Notes under the pieces: generated by a model
The model's database searches: none
Told to the model about the DNA's origin: nothing
Seen by the model: only the letters and a program-made list of their open reading frames with translations
Origin: G965222335 sp965222335
GTDB taxonomy: Bacteria; Pseudomonadota; Gammaproteobacteria; Pseudomonadales; Halieaceae
Assembly: GCA_965222335.1 (NCBI GenBank)
Contig: OZ244944.1
Coordinates: 1,426,001 to 1,490,000 of the forward strand
Direction of reading: 5' to 3'
DNA length: 64,000 nt
Program-made: the position numbers and the translations under genes
Shown here: piece after piece, positions 1 through 8,794 of the stretch
How positions within the stretch are numbered: the stretch's first letter is position 1
Layout of the letters: each line of letters starts with the position of its first letter

Positions 1-495
1 CGCTAAGTCGCGGCCGCCCTCGTCGCCGGCGTAACTGACGCCGGTGGCTGATTCGACAAAGGGCTGCTGGGTAGCCTGATAGCCCGCAAACAGGTAATCG
101 CCGCTGGCGTCGCGGCTGTTCGCTGTGGCCAGCAGGCGATCGCGGATACTTTCGATTTCGGTGGCGAGCGCCTCGCGGGACTCACTGCCCTGGCTGGCAT
201 TGTTGGCCTGCACAATCAGTTCCCGTGCGCGCTGCACCAGGTCCACGGCGTCCTGCACGGCAGTCTCCTGGCGCGCCAGGTCGCCCATGGCCAGGTCGGC
301 GTTGGCCCGGAACCGGTCGACGCGCGACAGCTGCTCCGTGAGATCGAGGATCTGCACCGCCGCCACCGGATCGTCCGCCGGCGTGCTCACGCGCAGCCCG
401 GAGGCGAGCTGCTGCTGGGTCTTTTGCAGCTGCGCCTGCTGGTCAAGGATCGCCGAGATCCCCTGCTGGAAAAGTTGCGCGGTGGATACTCTCAT
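1..495 (-). CDS. flgL: Flagellar hook-filament junction protein FlgL (partial)
   Basis: N-terminal 165 codons of FlgL, the second hook-filament junction protein, which sits between FlgK and the flagellin filament outside the cell. The ATG at 495 opens MRVSTAQLFQQG, followed by a flagellin-type amphipathic N-terminal helix (QLQKTQQQLASGLRVSTPAD) and the VDLVQRARELIVQANN-like segment typical of FlgL. The gene runs off the left edge, so the C-terminal helix is not visible. It lies 18 bases downstream of the flgK stop codon on the same strand and is probably cotranscribed with flgK. The identification rests on the flagellin-like N-terminus plus position; the family is clear. Confidence 0.9.
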   Translation of the reverse strand, partial: MRVSTAQLFQQGISAILDQQAQLQKTQQQLASGLRVSTPADDPVAAVQILDLTEQLSRVDRFRANADLAMGDLARQETAVQDAVDLVQRARELIVQANNASQGSESREALATEIESIRDRLLATANSRDASGDYLFAGYQATQQPFVESATGVSYAGDEGGRDLA

Positions 496-513
496 GCCGG
501 ACTCCCTAACACC

Positions 514-2421
514 CTAGCGCCGGGTCGCCGCGAGCAGCGTCTGGAACACGGTGTCCGCCACGGAGATCACCTGCGCCGCCGCCTGATAGGCCTGCTGGTA
601 CCGCAGCAGGTTGGCCGCCTCCTCGTCCAGGTTGACCCCCTGCACGCTGTCGCGGGCACTCACTGACTGTTCCAGCAGCGTCGCGGCGGCGGCGGCCTCA
701 CCCTGGGCCTGCCGACTGGTCACGGCGACGCCCGCGACCAGGCTGCCGTAGGCGTCCAGGTAACTCGCAGTGCCGCCATCCAGCACCCTCGCTGATTGCA
801 GGTCGGCCAGGGCCAGGAGATTACGATTGTCACCGCTGCCCCCGGTGTTGGCGGCAAGATTGAAACTGTCCCCGGCCACCGGCTCACCGCCGAGGCGGAA
901 TTGCAGCCCCCCCAGACTGACCTCGATACCGCTGGCGTCGGTCGCCGGGTCAAAGGCAATGGGACTCCCCGGCGCGCCGCTCACCAGGTACCCGGGCTGG
1001 CCAGCGCCAAGCGCGTCGGGGTCAAAGGTCAGCGTCAACGGCAGGGGCGGGTTGGCGCCGGGAGGCACACTGACTGCGCCGAGCGTTGCCTGGCCCTGGT
1101 TGGCGCCGCTCGCGGTGACACTCACGGCGCCGGCAGCTGCTACTGCGGCGGGGTCCGTCAATGCCAAATCAAACAGGCTCGCGCCCTGGCGGGTGGGCTC
1201 CAGCAGGAAGCTGTCGCCCGCCGCCGGGCTGCCGCCGAGGTCAAACTGCACGCCGTCCACAGTCACCGGATTGGCGCCCAGCACCTGGCTGGCGCCGGTC
1301 TGCAGGTTGCTGAGCTGCCACTGGCTGCCGTCGTAGTCCAGGCGGTAGTCGGCGCCGGTCAGGGCAGCGGCGTCCACCAGGCTCGCACTGAGGGTGGCCG
1401 AGCCGCTGTTACCCGGCGCCGGTACCACCGCCGGCTGGGGCGCGCTGAAGAAATTGGCGCCCGGTTGACCGTCCAGGCCAATGCCCTGGCGGTGCTGCGC
1501 ATTGAAAGTCATGGCAATACCGGTGGCGAGCAAGCCCAGTTCGCGGCGCGCACTGTCGAGCACCGAACCGCGGAAATCCAGGGCCGCGCCCAGTTCACCG
1601 CCGCTGATAAAGCGATCGATGGCGCCCTGGGCCGGGGCGCCGGCGAGCACCACATTCAGGCGCGAGGCATCATTCGGATCCAGGGATACACCCAGCTCCG
1701 TCACCTCGTTCCCCACGACCAGGGACTGGCCGTTGCCCACCATCACGTTGATTGCGCCGTCATTGCGCGGCACCACGGTGATGCCGACCTGGGCAGAGAG
1801 CTCCTCGAGGGCACGGTCGCGGGCATCCAGCAGGTCGTTGGGTGCCCCCCCCGTGCTGGCCATGGCGCGGGATATCTGCAGGTTCAGCTCGCCGATGCTG
1901 GACGCCAGTGCATTGATCTCTCGCACCGAGGTCTCCACGCGACTGCTCAGCTCGTTATTGAAAGCTCCCAGGCGCTGGTCGAGACCCTGAATCCGCTGGG
2001 ACAGCACCTGTGCCTCACTCAGCAGCACCTGCCGCTCGGGCAGGGAACCCGGGTTGTTGGCCACCCCCTGCAGGGCGTCAAAAAAGCCGTTGAGCGCCGG
2101 AGAGACCCCCACATCCGGGTCCGCCAGCAGGCTGTCCAGGCGGGTACTGAGATCGCTGCCCAGGTCGCGCCCCGCGCTGTCCGCGATGCGGCGCTGCACG
2201 TCGGTGGCAAGAAACTGGTCGAAGCTGCGCCGGATACTGTCCACGCGCACCCCGGTGCCCAGGTAGCTGTTGCCTTCACGCTCGCTGGGCGTAGTGGCGA
2301 ACAACACGTCCTGGCGGCTGTAGCCGGGGGTATTGGCATTGGCGATATTGTTGCCGGTGGTGCTGATCGCCCGCTGCAGGGATAGCAGGGCCGACGCGCC
2401 GATGTTCAGCAGGTCAGCCAT
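514..2421 (-). CDS. flgK: Flagellar hook-associated protein 1 FlgK
   Basis: FlgK, 635 residues, joins the hook to the filament and is exported by the flagellar type III apparatus, so no Sec signal is expected or seen. The N-terminus carries the rod/hook motif (SLQRAISTTGNNIANANTPGY, about residues 14-34) and the C-terminus the matching amphipathic helix (GVNLDEEAANLLRYQQAYQA). The middle is a long variable domain, normal for the family. It is followed by flgL. The 42-base gap to the flgJ stop, and a sigma-28-like promoter just upstream inside flgJ, suggest late-class expression separate from the hook-basal-body genes. Start ATG at 2421 follows a GGAGGAT-like ribosome site. Confidence 0.95.
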   Translation of the reverse strand: MADLLNIGASALLSLQRAISTTGNNIANANTPGYSRQDVLFATTPSEREGNSYLGTGVRVDSIRRSFDQFLATDVQRRIADSAGRDLGSDLSTRLDSLLADPDVGVSPALNGFFDALQGVANNPGSLPERQVLLSEAQVLSQRIQGLDQRLGAFNNELSSRVETSVREINALASSIGELNLQISRAMASTGGAPNDLLDARDRALEELSAQVGITVVPRNDGAINVMVGNGQSLVVGNEVTELGVSLDPNDASRLNVVLAGAPAQGAIDRFISGGELGAALDFRGSVLDSARRELGLLATGIAMTFNAQHRQGIGLDGQPGANFFSAPQPAVVPAPGNSGSATLSASLVDAAALTGADYRLDYDGSQWQLSNLQTGASQVLGANPVTVDGVQFDLGGSPAAGDSFLLEPTRQGASLFDLALTDPAAVAAAGAVSVTASGANQGQATLGAVSVPPGANPPLPLTLTFDPDALGAGQPGYLVSGAPGSPIAFDPATDASGIEVSLGGLQFRLGGEPVAGDSFNLAANTGGSGDNRNLLALADLQSARVLDGGTASYLDAYGSLVAGVAVTSRQAQGEAAAAATLLEQSVSARDSVQGVNLDEEAANLLRYQQAYQAAAQVISVADTVFQTLLAATRR

Positions 2422-2463
2422 ACTGGCATCCTCCGGGGGCAGGTTTTGGCGTCAGGCACAGTT

Positions 2464-3369
2464 TCATGGCGTGGTTAGCGGCCGCTGGCCGGAATTGTTT
2501 AGCGCGAACTGCTCCTGCCCCAGCCCCGTGCGGGCGGCCAGGGTGAGAATTTTCTCGGCGTAGGCCGGGTCGGTGGCATAGCCCGCGTCCTGCAGGGCGC
2601 GTATGTACGCGGGTCCGTCGACAGCGGCCAGCGCATCGCCGTAACGCGGGCTGCCGGCGATCAACGCGGCGTAGTCGTCGAAGGCCTGTTGCAACGAGTC
2701 GTAGGCCCGGAAGCGCGAGCGTTGCATCACCGGCTCACCATCGAGGTACTCCACCGCTGTGACCTCGGCTACCCGCCCCTGCCAGGCACTGCCGGCCTTG
2801 ATGTTGAACACGTTGAAACTGCTGCCAGCCCCCTGCGCCAGGGTGTGCTTGCCCCAGCCGGTCTCCAGCGCGGCCTGGGCAATGAGCATGCCCGGCGGCA
2901 CCCCCAACCGCTCGCCCACCCGTTCCGCGTGGGGCCGCAAGTCGCGGATGAATGCCGCCGGGTCGGCGGGCTCCCAGGCAACGGGAGCCTGGGCGCGAAG
3001 GGTTGCAACAGGGGCGCGAGGGGGCAGCTTCAGCGCGCCCGGGCCGCCAGCGGCGGGCGCCTCGCTGCCGGGTACGTGGCCCGCGCTGCGCAATTGCTCA
3101 ACCATGGCCTCGGCCAGTCCGACACCCCCCTGGCGGGACATATCGAGCGCCATTTGCTGGTCGTACATGCCCTGATAGCTGTCCATGCGCTGGCTGTCGA
3201 ACAGGCCGCCACTGGGCACCGCGTCACGCATCGCCTTGAGCATGCTCTGCAGGAACAGGGCCTCGAACTGGGCTGCCACCGGTCGCAGCGCATCACCGGC
3301 ACTGGCCCGGGCCTCGCGGCGCAGCCCGGCGATGGCATTGAAGTCCGTGTAGAGGCCGGCGTCCTGCAT
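2464..3369 (-). CDS. flgJ: Flagellar rod assembly protein / peptidoglycan hydrolase FlgJ
   Basis: FlgJ, 301 residues, caps the growing rod and cuts peptidoglycan in the periplasm. Two parts are visible: an N-terminal rod-binding domain (about residues 28-95, with QFEALFLQSMLKAMRDA) and a C-terminal glucosaminidase-type hydrolase domain (about 140-290). The latter contains the catalytic glutamate in ALETGWGKH (about E169) and the FNVFNIKAG segment. This is the two-domain form usual in beta- and gammaproteobacteria. Its start lies two bases from the flgI stop, so it is the last gene of the flgB-J run. Its 3' end overlaps the sigma-28-like promoter of flgKL. Confidence 0.95.
   Translation of the reverse strand: MQDAGLYTDFNAIAGLRREARASAGDALRPVAAQFEALFLQSMLKAMRDAVPSGGLFDSQRMDSYQGMYDQQMALDMSRQGGVGLAEAMVEQLRSAGHVPGSEAPAAGGPGALKLPPRAPVATLRAQAPVAWEPADPAAFIRDLRPHAERVGERLGVPPGMLIAQAALETGWGKHTLAQGAGSSFNVFNIKAGSAWQGRVAEVTAVEYLDGEPVMQRSRFRAYDSLQQAFDDYAALIAGSPRYGDALAAVDGPAYIRALQDAGYATDPAYAEKILTLAARTGLGQEQFALNNSGQRPLTTP
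2475..2501 (-). promoter_or_regulatory. Sigma-28 (FliA)-like promoter for flgKL, inside flgJ
   Basis: On the minus strand the sequence reads TAAACAAT, 11 bases, GCCGCTAA. This compares well with the flagellar sigma-28 consensus TAAAGTTT-N11-GCCGATAA. It lies within the last codons of flgJ, about 54 bases before the flgK ATG. The architecture matches the one upstream of flgM in this window. Assignment is by consensus only. Confidence 0.65.
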
Positions 3370-3371
3370 GC

Positions 3372-4481
3372 TCAGATAACGATCAGCTGGGCGCGCAGGG
3401 CACCCGCCTGCTGCAGGGCTTCCAGGATGGCGATCAGGTCGCCAGGTGCAGCGCCCACGTTGTTGACCGCGGTGACCAGCTCCTGCAGGCTCACCCCCGG
3501 ATCCAGCACGAACATGCGCGACTCCTCCTGCGCCACTGACACTTCCGAACTGGGTGTCACCACCGTCTGGGCACCGCTGCCGCGGTTGAAGGGGCCCGGC
3601 TGGCTTACCTGGAAGTCCTCGGAGACTGTCACCACCAGGTTGCCGTGGGCCACCGCGGCGCGCTCGACCCGGACCTCGTTGCCGATCACGATTGTGCCGC
3701 TGCGAGAGTTCACCACCACCCTGGCGGGCGCGGCGGCCGGGTCTACCTCCAGGTTTTCGACAATCGACAGGAAGGCGATGCGCTCGGCCCGGCCCTCGGG
3801 CGCCCGGATCTCCACCGAGGTCGCGTCCACCGGCTCGGCGGTGCCGGCGCCCAACTTGTTGTTGATGGTGGATGCCATGCGCTGGGCCGTGGTGAAATCC
3901 GGCGCATTGAGATTCATGATCAGGGAGGGCGCTTGCGCGAACGCATTGGCAACCGTGCGCTCTACCGTGGCGCCATTGGGAATCCGCCCCGCGCTCTGCA
4001 CGTTGACCGTTACACTGGAGCCATCCGCCCCCTCGGCCCCGAAACCGCTGACCAGCAACGAGCCCTGGGCCATGGCGTATATCTCGCCATCCACCGCTTT
4101 CAGGGGCGTCATCAGCAGGGTCCCGCCACGCAGGCTGTCGGCGTTACCCAGGGAGGATACGGTGACGTCGATGGTCTGCCCGGGCTTGGCGAACGCGGGC
4201 AGCTCGGCGTGCACCATGACCGCAGCCACGTTGGTGAGCTGTGGGTTGACCCCCTCCGGCACATTGACGCCCAGATTGGCGAGCATGCTCTTGATGCTCT
4301 GGATCGTGAAGGGCGTCTGGGTGGTCTGGTCACCCGTACCGTCCAGGCCCACGACCAGGCCGTAGCCCACCAGCTGGTTGCTGCGCACACCGTTTACCGA
4401 GGCGATGTCCTTGATCCGGGCGGCCTGGGCGGGAATCACCAGGGCGAGGCAGAGCAACAGAAGTGACAGACGGGGCAGCAT
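3372..4481 (-). CDS. flgI: Flagellar P-ring protein FlgI
   Basis: FlgI, about 369 residues, forms the periplasmic P-ring around the rod. The protein opens MLPRLSLLLLCLALVIPAQA, a Sec signal peptide, followed by ARIKDIASVNGVRSNQLVGYGLVVGL, the strongly conserved start of mature FlgI. The C-terminus ends in the family-typical LQQAGALRAQLIVI. The reading frame stays open to 4691, but that extension runs through flgH and gives arginine/histidine-rich nonsense. I chose ATG 4481, which has GAGGA five bases upstream; ATG 4487 is possible. It starts within ten bases of the flgH stop. Chaperone FlgA, coded nearby on the plus strand, assists its assembly. Confidence 0.95.
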   Translation of the reverse strand: MLPRLSLLLLCLALVIPAQAARIKDIASVNGVRSNQLVGYGLVVGLDGTGDQTTQTPFTIQSIKSMLANLGVNVPEGVNPQLTNVAAVMVHAELPAFAKPGQTIDVTVSSLGNADSLRGGTLLMTPLKAVDGEIYAMAQGSLLVSGFGAEGADGSSVTVNVQSAGRIPNGATVERTVANAFAQAPSLIMNLNAPDFTTAQRMASTINNKLGAGTAEPVDATSVEIRAPEGRAERIAFLSIVENLEVDPAAAPARVVVNSRSGTIVIGNEVRVERAAVAHGNLVVTVSEDFQVSQPGPFNRGSGAQTVVTPSSEVSVAQEESRMFVLDPGVSLQELVTAVNNVGAAPGDLIAILEALQQAGALRAQLIVI

Positions 4482-4489
4482 GTTCATCC

Positions 4490-5170
4490 TCAAAAGGGCA
4501 TCAGGGGGCTCATGAAAAAGCGCGTGAGCCACCCGGGGGTGTTGGTTTCGTTGCCCACGCCGGTGCCGGCATAGGAGATGCGCGCATCGGCGATGCGCGT
4601 CGATGAAATGGTGTTGCCCGGGCTCAGGTCCTCGGGGCGAATGATGCCCCGCAGGCGTATGTACTCGTCGCCCTGGTTGATACGGATCCACTTTTCGCCC
4701 TGTACATAGAGGTTGCCGTTGGGCAATACCCGGGCGACCTGTACCGCGATGGACCCTTGCAGGCTGTTGCGCTGGTTGCTGGACGATTCGCCTTCGAAAT
4801 TGCTCGAGGACTGCATATCGACGCCCAGATTGTAACGGCCGTTGATGGTGACGGGCTCGCCGAAAATCGTGGGGCTGGTGATCGACACGTCGCTGCCCTT
4901 GTCCAGAGCGGTATCCGCACTCTTGCTGGCATCGGTGGCCTCCACCAGGATCACGCTGACGATATCGCCCACACGGTGGGCACGCGTGTCGCTGAACAGT
5001 GACAGATGGCCGACTGGTTCAAACACGCCCCCGTTGGCAGGCGCCGGCTCGGCCTCGCTGTACTCGATCGGCTCAATGGGCCCGTACAAGGGGTGGCTCT
5101 CCTCTGGCACGCCGGCACAGGCGACCAGGGCGAGGATCAGCGGGGTCGCGAGCAGGCGCCAGGTGAACAT
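4490..5170 (-). CDS. flgH: Flagellar L-ring lipoprotein FlgH
   Basis: FlgH builds the outer-membrane L-ring. A lipoprotein signal is clear: MFTWRLLATPLILALVAC with lipobox LVAC. The mature part has SLFSDTRAHRVGDIVSVILVEATDAS, ending ADARISYAGTGVGN and TRFFMSPLMPF, all family hallmarks. The frame also has an ATG at 5188, whose A and TG overlap the flgG TGA stop (TGATG) and would add MADTEL. I preferred ATG 5170 because acidic residues before a signal peptide are unlikely and GGCGGA lies about nine bases upstream. With either start the gene is translationally close-coupled to flgG. About 226 residues, normal length. Confidence 0.93.
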   Translation of the reverse strand: MFTWRLLATPLILALVACAGVPEESHPLYGPIEPIEYSEAEPAPANGGVFEPVGHLSLFSDTRAHRVGDIVSVILVEATDASKSADTALDKGSDVSITSPTIFGEPVTINGRYNLGVDMQSSSNFEGESSSNQRNSLQGSIAVQVARVLPNGNLYVQGEKWIRINQGDEYIRLRGIIRPEDLSPGNTISSTRIADARISYAGTGVGNETNTPGWLTRFFMSPLMPF

Positions 5171-5187
5171 CAATTCAGTATCCGCCA

Positions 5188-5973
5188 TCAGAGATTGTTG
5201 GACACGTATTGCAGCATCTGATCGGCGGTGGAGATCGCCTTGGAATTCATCTCGTAGGCGCGCTGGGTTTCAATCATGTTAACCAGCTCCTCCACCACGT
5301 TGACGTTGGAGCTCTCCACGTAACCCTGGACTACCGTGCCCAGGCCATTGAGGCCCGGATTGCCCGGTTGTGGCGCGCCGCTGGCACCGGACTCCACGAA
5401 CAGGTTCTGGCCCCGGGCCTCCAGGCCGGCGGGGTTGATGAAATCCACCAGCTGCACGCTGCCCACCTGGGTCGCCGCAGCACTCCCGGGCACCGAAACC
5501 GACACCGTGCCGTCACCGCCGATACTGACCGAGGTCGCATCCTGGGGAATGGTAATCGGCGGCTGTAGCTGGTAGCCGCTGGAAGTCACCATGACACCCT
5601 GGTCATTAATCTGGAAAGAACCGTCGCGGGTATAGGCCTGGCTGCCATCGGGCAACAGGATCTCAAAAAAGCCACGACCCTGGATCGCGATGTCCAGGCT
5701 GTTATCGGTCTTGTTGAGATTGCCCTGGGTAAACAGCTTCTCGGTTGCCACCACCCTCACTCCGGTACCGATCTGCAGGCCGGAGGGGAGCAGCGTGTCC
5801 TGGGACGTCTGAGACCCCACCTGGCGCACATTCTGGTACAGCAGGTCCTCAAAGATGGCGCGACTGCGCTTGAAGCCGGTAGTCCCCACATTGGCCAGAT
5901 TGTTGGAGATGGTGGACATGCGCGTCTGCTGCGCGTCCAGGCCGGTTTTGGAAATCCAGAGGGATTCACTCAT
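5188..5973 (-). CDS. flgG: Flagellar distal rod protein FlgG
   Basis: FlgG, 261 residues, is the distal rod subunit. It starts MSESLWISKTGLDAQQTRMSTISNNLANVGTTGFKRSR, the canonical N-terminal rod motif, and ends QRAYEMNSKAISTADQMLQYVSNNL, the canonical C-terminus. The middle carries LDIAIQGRGFFEILLPDG, the FlgG signature. Length matches the family (about 260). It lies between flgF and flgH, with only 19 bases to flgF. Exported by the flagellar type III system, so it has no signal peptide. Confidence 0.97.
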   Translation of the reverse strand: MSESLWISKTGLDAQQTRMSTISNNLANVGTTGFKRSRAIFEDLLYQNVRQVGSQTSQDTLLPSGLQIGTGVRVVATEKLFTQGNLNKTDNSLDIAIQGRGFFEILLPDGSQAYTRDGSFQINDQGVMVTSSGYQLQPPITIPQDATSVSIGGDGTVSVSVPGSAAATQVGSVQLVDFINPAGLEARGQNLFVESGASGAPQPGNPGLNGLGTVVQGYVESSNVNVVEELVNMIETQRAYEMNSKAISTADQMLQYVSNNL

Positions 5974-5992
5974 GACATTCGTCCTTGCTTGA

Positions 5993-6727
5993 TCATTCGA
6001 GGCGCATCAACTGCGCGGCGGCGGTGTCCATCTCCTTGGCCATGCTCATCAGGCGCACCTGGGATTCGAACTGGCGGGAGAGCTCGATCATCTGCACCAT
6101 CTCTCCTACGGCAATGACATTGCTGCTTTCCAGTGCCCCGGGAATCAGGCGCACCGCAGCGTCGGGCTCGAGGACGCCCGGCGTACGAAACAGGCCGTCC
6201 TCGCCCTTCTCGAGGTCCTCACGGGCGGGGTTGAGCAGGCGGATCCGGTCGATGGCTACCTGGGCATTCGGTTCCGCGCCCTGGGGCACGATGGACACCG
6301 TGCCGTCGGGACCGATGGAGACCGAGTCGTAGGGCGGCAGGGCGATGGGGCCGCTGTTGCCCAGCACCAGCTGTCCGGCACCATTGCTCATTTGACCAAA
6401 CACGTTGACCCGCAGGTCGCCGCGCCGGGTGAGCGCCTCGGTGCCATCAGCACCCAGGACGCCGAGCCAGCCCTGACCGCTGACCGCGACGTCGAGGTCG
6501 CGCCCGGTACTGCGCACGGTGCCTGCCTGCAGGTCACTGCCCTGACGCCGGCTAGAAGCGAAACCGCGGCTGGGCAGGCCCGGGCCGTCGAGGTAACGAC
6601 TCTCGGCCTGCACCAAATCGGCCTTGAAGCCAGGGGTGGAGACGTTAGCCAGGTTGTGGCTGATTGCAGCCTGCAGCTCGCCTACACCGGAGGCGCCAGA
6701 GGCGGCCAGATAGACTAGTTGATCCAT
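5993..6727 (-). CDS. flgF: Flagellar proximal rod protein FlgF
   Basis: FlgF, 244 residues, is one of the proximal rod proteins (FlgB, FlgC, FlgF). Visible features are the N-terminal block AAISHNLANVSTPGFKADLVQ, the central DLDVAVSGQGWLGVLGADG segment and the C-terminal helix VQMIELSRQFESQVRLMSMAKEMDTAAAQL. It reads directly downstream of flgE with an 18-base gap and upstream of flgG. Slightly divergent at the N-terminus (DQLVYLAASGASG) but otherwise standard. Confidence 0.95.
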   Translation of the reverse strand: MDQLVYLAASGASGVGELQAAISHNLANVSTPGFKADLVQAESRYLDGPGLPSRGFASSRRQGSDLQAGTVRSTGRDLDVAVSGQGWLGVLGADGTEALTRRGDLRVNVFGQMSNGAGQLVLGNSGPIALPPYDSVSIGPDGTVSIVPQGAEPNAQVAIDRIRLLNPAREDLEKGEDGLFRTPGVLEPDAAVRLIPGALESSNVIAVGEMVQMIELSRQFESQVRLMSMAKEMDTAAAQLMRLE

Positions 6728-6745
6728 GAATGTGCGCCCCTAGGC

Positions 6746-8011
6746 CTAGCGCAGGTTGATCACGGTCTGGGTAATCGCATCCTCAGACTGGATCACCTGG
6801 GCATTGGCCTGGAAATTGCGCTGGGCCACGATCAGGTCGACCAGCTGGGAGGTGATTTCCACGTTGGACTCCTCCAGCGCCGCGGATTGCACGACCCCGA
6901 GGCCAGAGGTTCCCGCCGCGCCCACATTGGCCGAGCCGGAGGAGAACGTTTCCACCCAGTTGGTGTCGCCGGTCGGCTGCAACCCGTTGACGTTGTTGAA
7001 GTTTGCCAGGGCAATCTGTGACAGCCCCCGGGACTCACCATTGGTGAAGCGCGCGAACACCACACCACTTTCGTCAATGTCCAGACCACGCAACTGGCCG
7101 GGACCGAAGCCATCCTGCACGATGCTGTCCACGGCAAAGGCAACCCCGAACTGGGTGGTGTCCGACAGCGAAATGTTGAAGTCCTGCGCGGCGGCACCGG
7201 TGGGGGAACCATCACCCTTGAGCGGTTGCCAGCCAGTGACACTGAGCTCAACCGGCAGGGTACTCGGGTCAAACTGGCCATTGGACTGGAAAGTGAGCGT
7301 ATCGGGTCCCGAGGTGGACACACCGTCGACCAGCGAATGAACCTCCCACTCGTTGGGGTTGGCCGTCTTCACGTAGTAAAGACTCAGGACATGGGGATTG
7401 CCGAGGCCATCATAGATGGTGGTCGAAGTGGTGGCGTTGTAGGAATCGGGGTCCGGTGCTGTCGGCGGCGTGGCAAAAGCATCAAAGGGCCCACCGAAGG
7501 GCACGTTGGGGGCAGTCTCGCGGGAGTCCAGGTTGGAGGAGACGGATACGCTGCCTGTCGGGTTGGGATCGATCAGGGAGGTGTCGATGCGGATATCGCC
7601 CACCTGCCCGGTGACCTCACCGGTGTTGCTCACCTGGAAGCCCTGCAGGCGCGCGCCCTGGTTACTGACGACATATCCGTCACTGTCGATCTGGAAGGCG
7701 CCGGCCCGGCTGTACTCAAGCGCGCCACCCTGGCTCAGCTGGAAGAAGCCACCGCCGTTAATGGCAAGATCCAGGGCATTGTTGGTGAAGCTGATATTGC
7801 CCTGGCCAAATTCCTGGCTCACGTTCACCAGGCTTACCCCCTTGCCAACCGCGTTACTGCCTGCGCCCAGCAGGCTGCTGGCATACACGTCCGCAAACTC
7901 CGCGCGGGAGCTCTTGAAACCCACCGTGGAAGCATTGGCGATATTGTTGCTGATGACGTTGAGGTCAGCCGTCGCCGCGTTGATGCCTGAAATTGCTGTA
8001 TCAAAAGCCAT
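6746..8011 (-). CDS. flgE: Flagellar hook protein FlgE
   Basis: FlgE, 421 residues, polymerises into the extracellular hook. The N-terminus MAFDTAISGINAATADLNVI plus SNNIANASTVGFKSSRAEF and the C-terminus LVDLIVAQRNFQANAQVIQS are diagnostic. The central region (about residues 140-360) is the variable surface domain and contains an ATTSTTIYDGLGNPHVLSLYY segment typical of hook proteins. It follows flgD by a 64-base gap, the largest in this run; no convincing promoter was found in that gap. It reads on into flgF. Confidence 0.96.
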   Translation of the reverse strand: MAFDTAISGINAATADLNVISNNIANASTVGFKSSRAEFADVYASSLLGAGSNAVGKGVSLVNVSQEFGQGNISFTNNALDLAINGGGFFQLSQGGALEYSRAGAFQIDSDGYVVSNQGARLQGFQVSNTGEVTGQVGDIRIDTSLIDPNPTGSVSVSSNLDSRETAPNVPFGGPFDAFATPPTAPDPDSYNATTSTTIYDGLGNPHVLSLYYVKTANPNEWEVHSLVDGVSTSGPDTLTFQSNGQFDPSTLPVELSVTGWQPLKGDGSPTGAAAQDFNISLSDTTQFGVAFAVDSIVQDGFGPGQLRGLDIDESGVVFARFTNGESRGLSQIALANFNNVNGLQPTGDTNWVETFSSGSANVGAAGTSGLGVVQSAALEESNVEITSQLVDLIVAQRNFQANAQVIQSEDAITQTVINLR

Positions 8012-8075
8012 GTCCTACTCTCCCGAAATCAGTCGCCCCGGAGCGACCTGTCTGTCTGAAATCTCTGCCCTGTGC

Positions 8076-8777
8076 TCAGAGGAAGGCCTTGACCTGCCCC
8101 ATGCTCACGCTCTGCCCGTTCGCGAGGTTGAGCTGGGCCTCGCCGCTACCCGCCGGCAGGGACACCGAGTCCACCCGCTGGTGCGCGTAGACGTTCAGCG
8201 CCTGGGCCTGGCCGCCGACCAGACCCTCGGCCGAGACCCGGTAGAGCCCCGGCTCCAGTGCATCTCCGTCGCTGCCCAGTCCGTCCCAGCGGACCGGTAG
8301 CTCGCCGGTGGCACCCTGGGGCAGGGGCGCGCTGTAAACCAGGCGCCCCGCGGCATCGGTAACGTAGAGCGTGGCCGAGGACGTCCCGGCCGGAAGTTCC
8401 ACAGTGGCGTCCAGTGCCAGGCCCTCTCCGCCCTCACCCCGGGCGTCGGCCACGCTATCGAGCAGGCCGACATTGCTGTCGACCATGACATCCCTGCCCA
8501 CCATGTTGACCGCCTGCAGGCTCTGGCTGGATGCCAGCGAGCTGGCGAGGCCGGCGAAGCTGTCGTTGAGTTCCTGAATGCCCGACACGGTCCCGAACTG
8601 GGCCAGCTCGCTCATGAACTGCATATTGTCCATTGGCTTGGTGGGATCCTGGTTTTGCAGCTGCGCAACCATCAACTGCAGAAACTGATCGGAGCCCATC
8701 TCCTCTATGGAGGAGGCACCAGCCGCACCGGACTTGCTGGCGGCGGTAAAATCACTGAGGGGGTTGATCGTTGTCAT
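8076..8777 (-). CDS. flgD: Flagellar hook-capping protein FlgD
   Basis: FlgD, 233 residues, caps the hook during assembly and is needed for FlgE polymerisation. The N-terminal region contains SDQFLQLMVAQLQNQDPTKPMDNMQFMSELAQF, the most conserved stretch of the family. The C-terminal half has the FLG-Ig-like/Tudor fold region with VYSAPLPQGATGELPVRWDG. Its start lies 17 bases from the flgC stop and it precedes flgE. No anomaly seen. Confidence 0.95.
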   Translation of the reverse strand: MTTINPLSDFTAASKSGAAGASSIEEMGSDQFLQLMVAQLQNQDPTKPMDNMQFMSELAQFGTVSGIQELNDSFAGLASSLASSQSLQAVNMVGRDVMVDSNVGLLDSVADARGEGGEGLALDATVELPAGTSSATLYVTDAAGRLVYSAPLPQGATGELPVRWDGLGSDGDALEPGLYRVSAEGLVGGQAQALNVYAHQRVDSVSLPAGSGEAQLNLANGQSVSMGQVKAFL

Positions 8778-8794
8778 CGGCTGCTCTCCTCGGG

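Noticed and set aside
796..2385. Long plus-strand reading frame (529 codons) opposite flgK
   Set aside because: Antisense shadow in GC-rich DNA; the translation is low-complexity, Arg/His/Gly-rich and without any domain, while flgK on the other strand is certain.
2689..4365. Plus-strand frame of 558 codons across flgJ and flgI
   Set aside because: Covers two well-identified flagellar genes in antisense; no ribosome site or family likeness.
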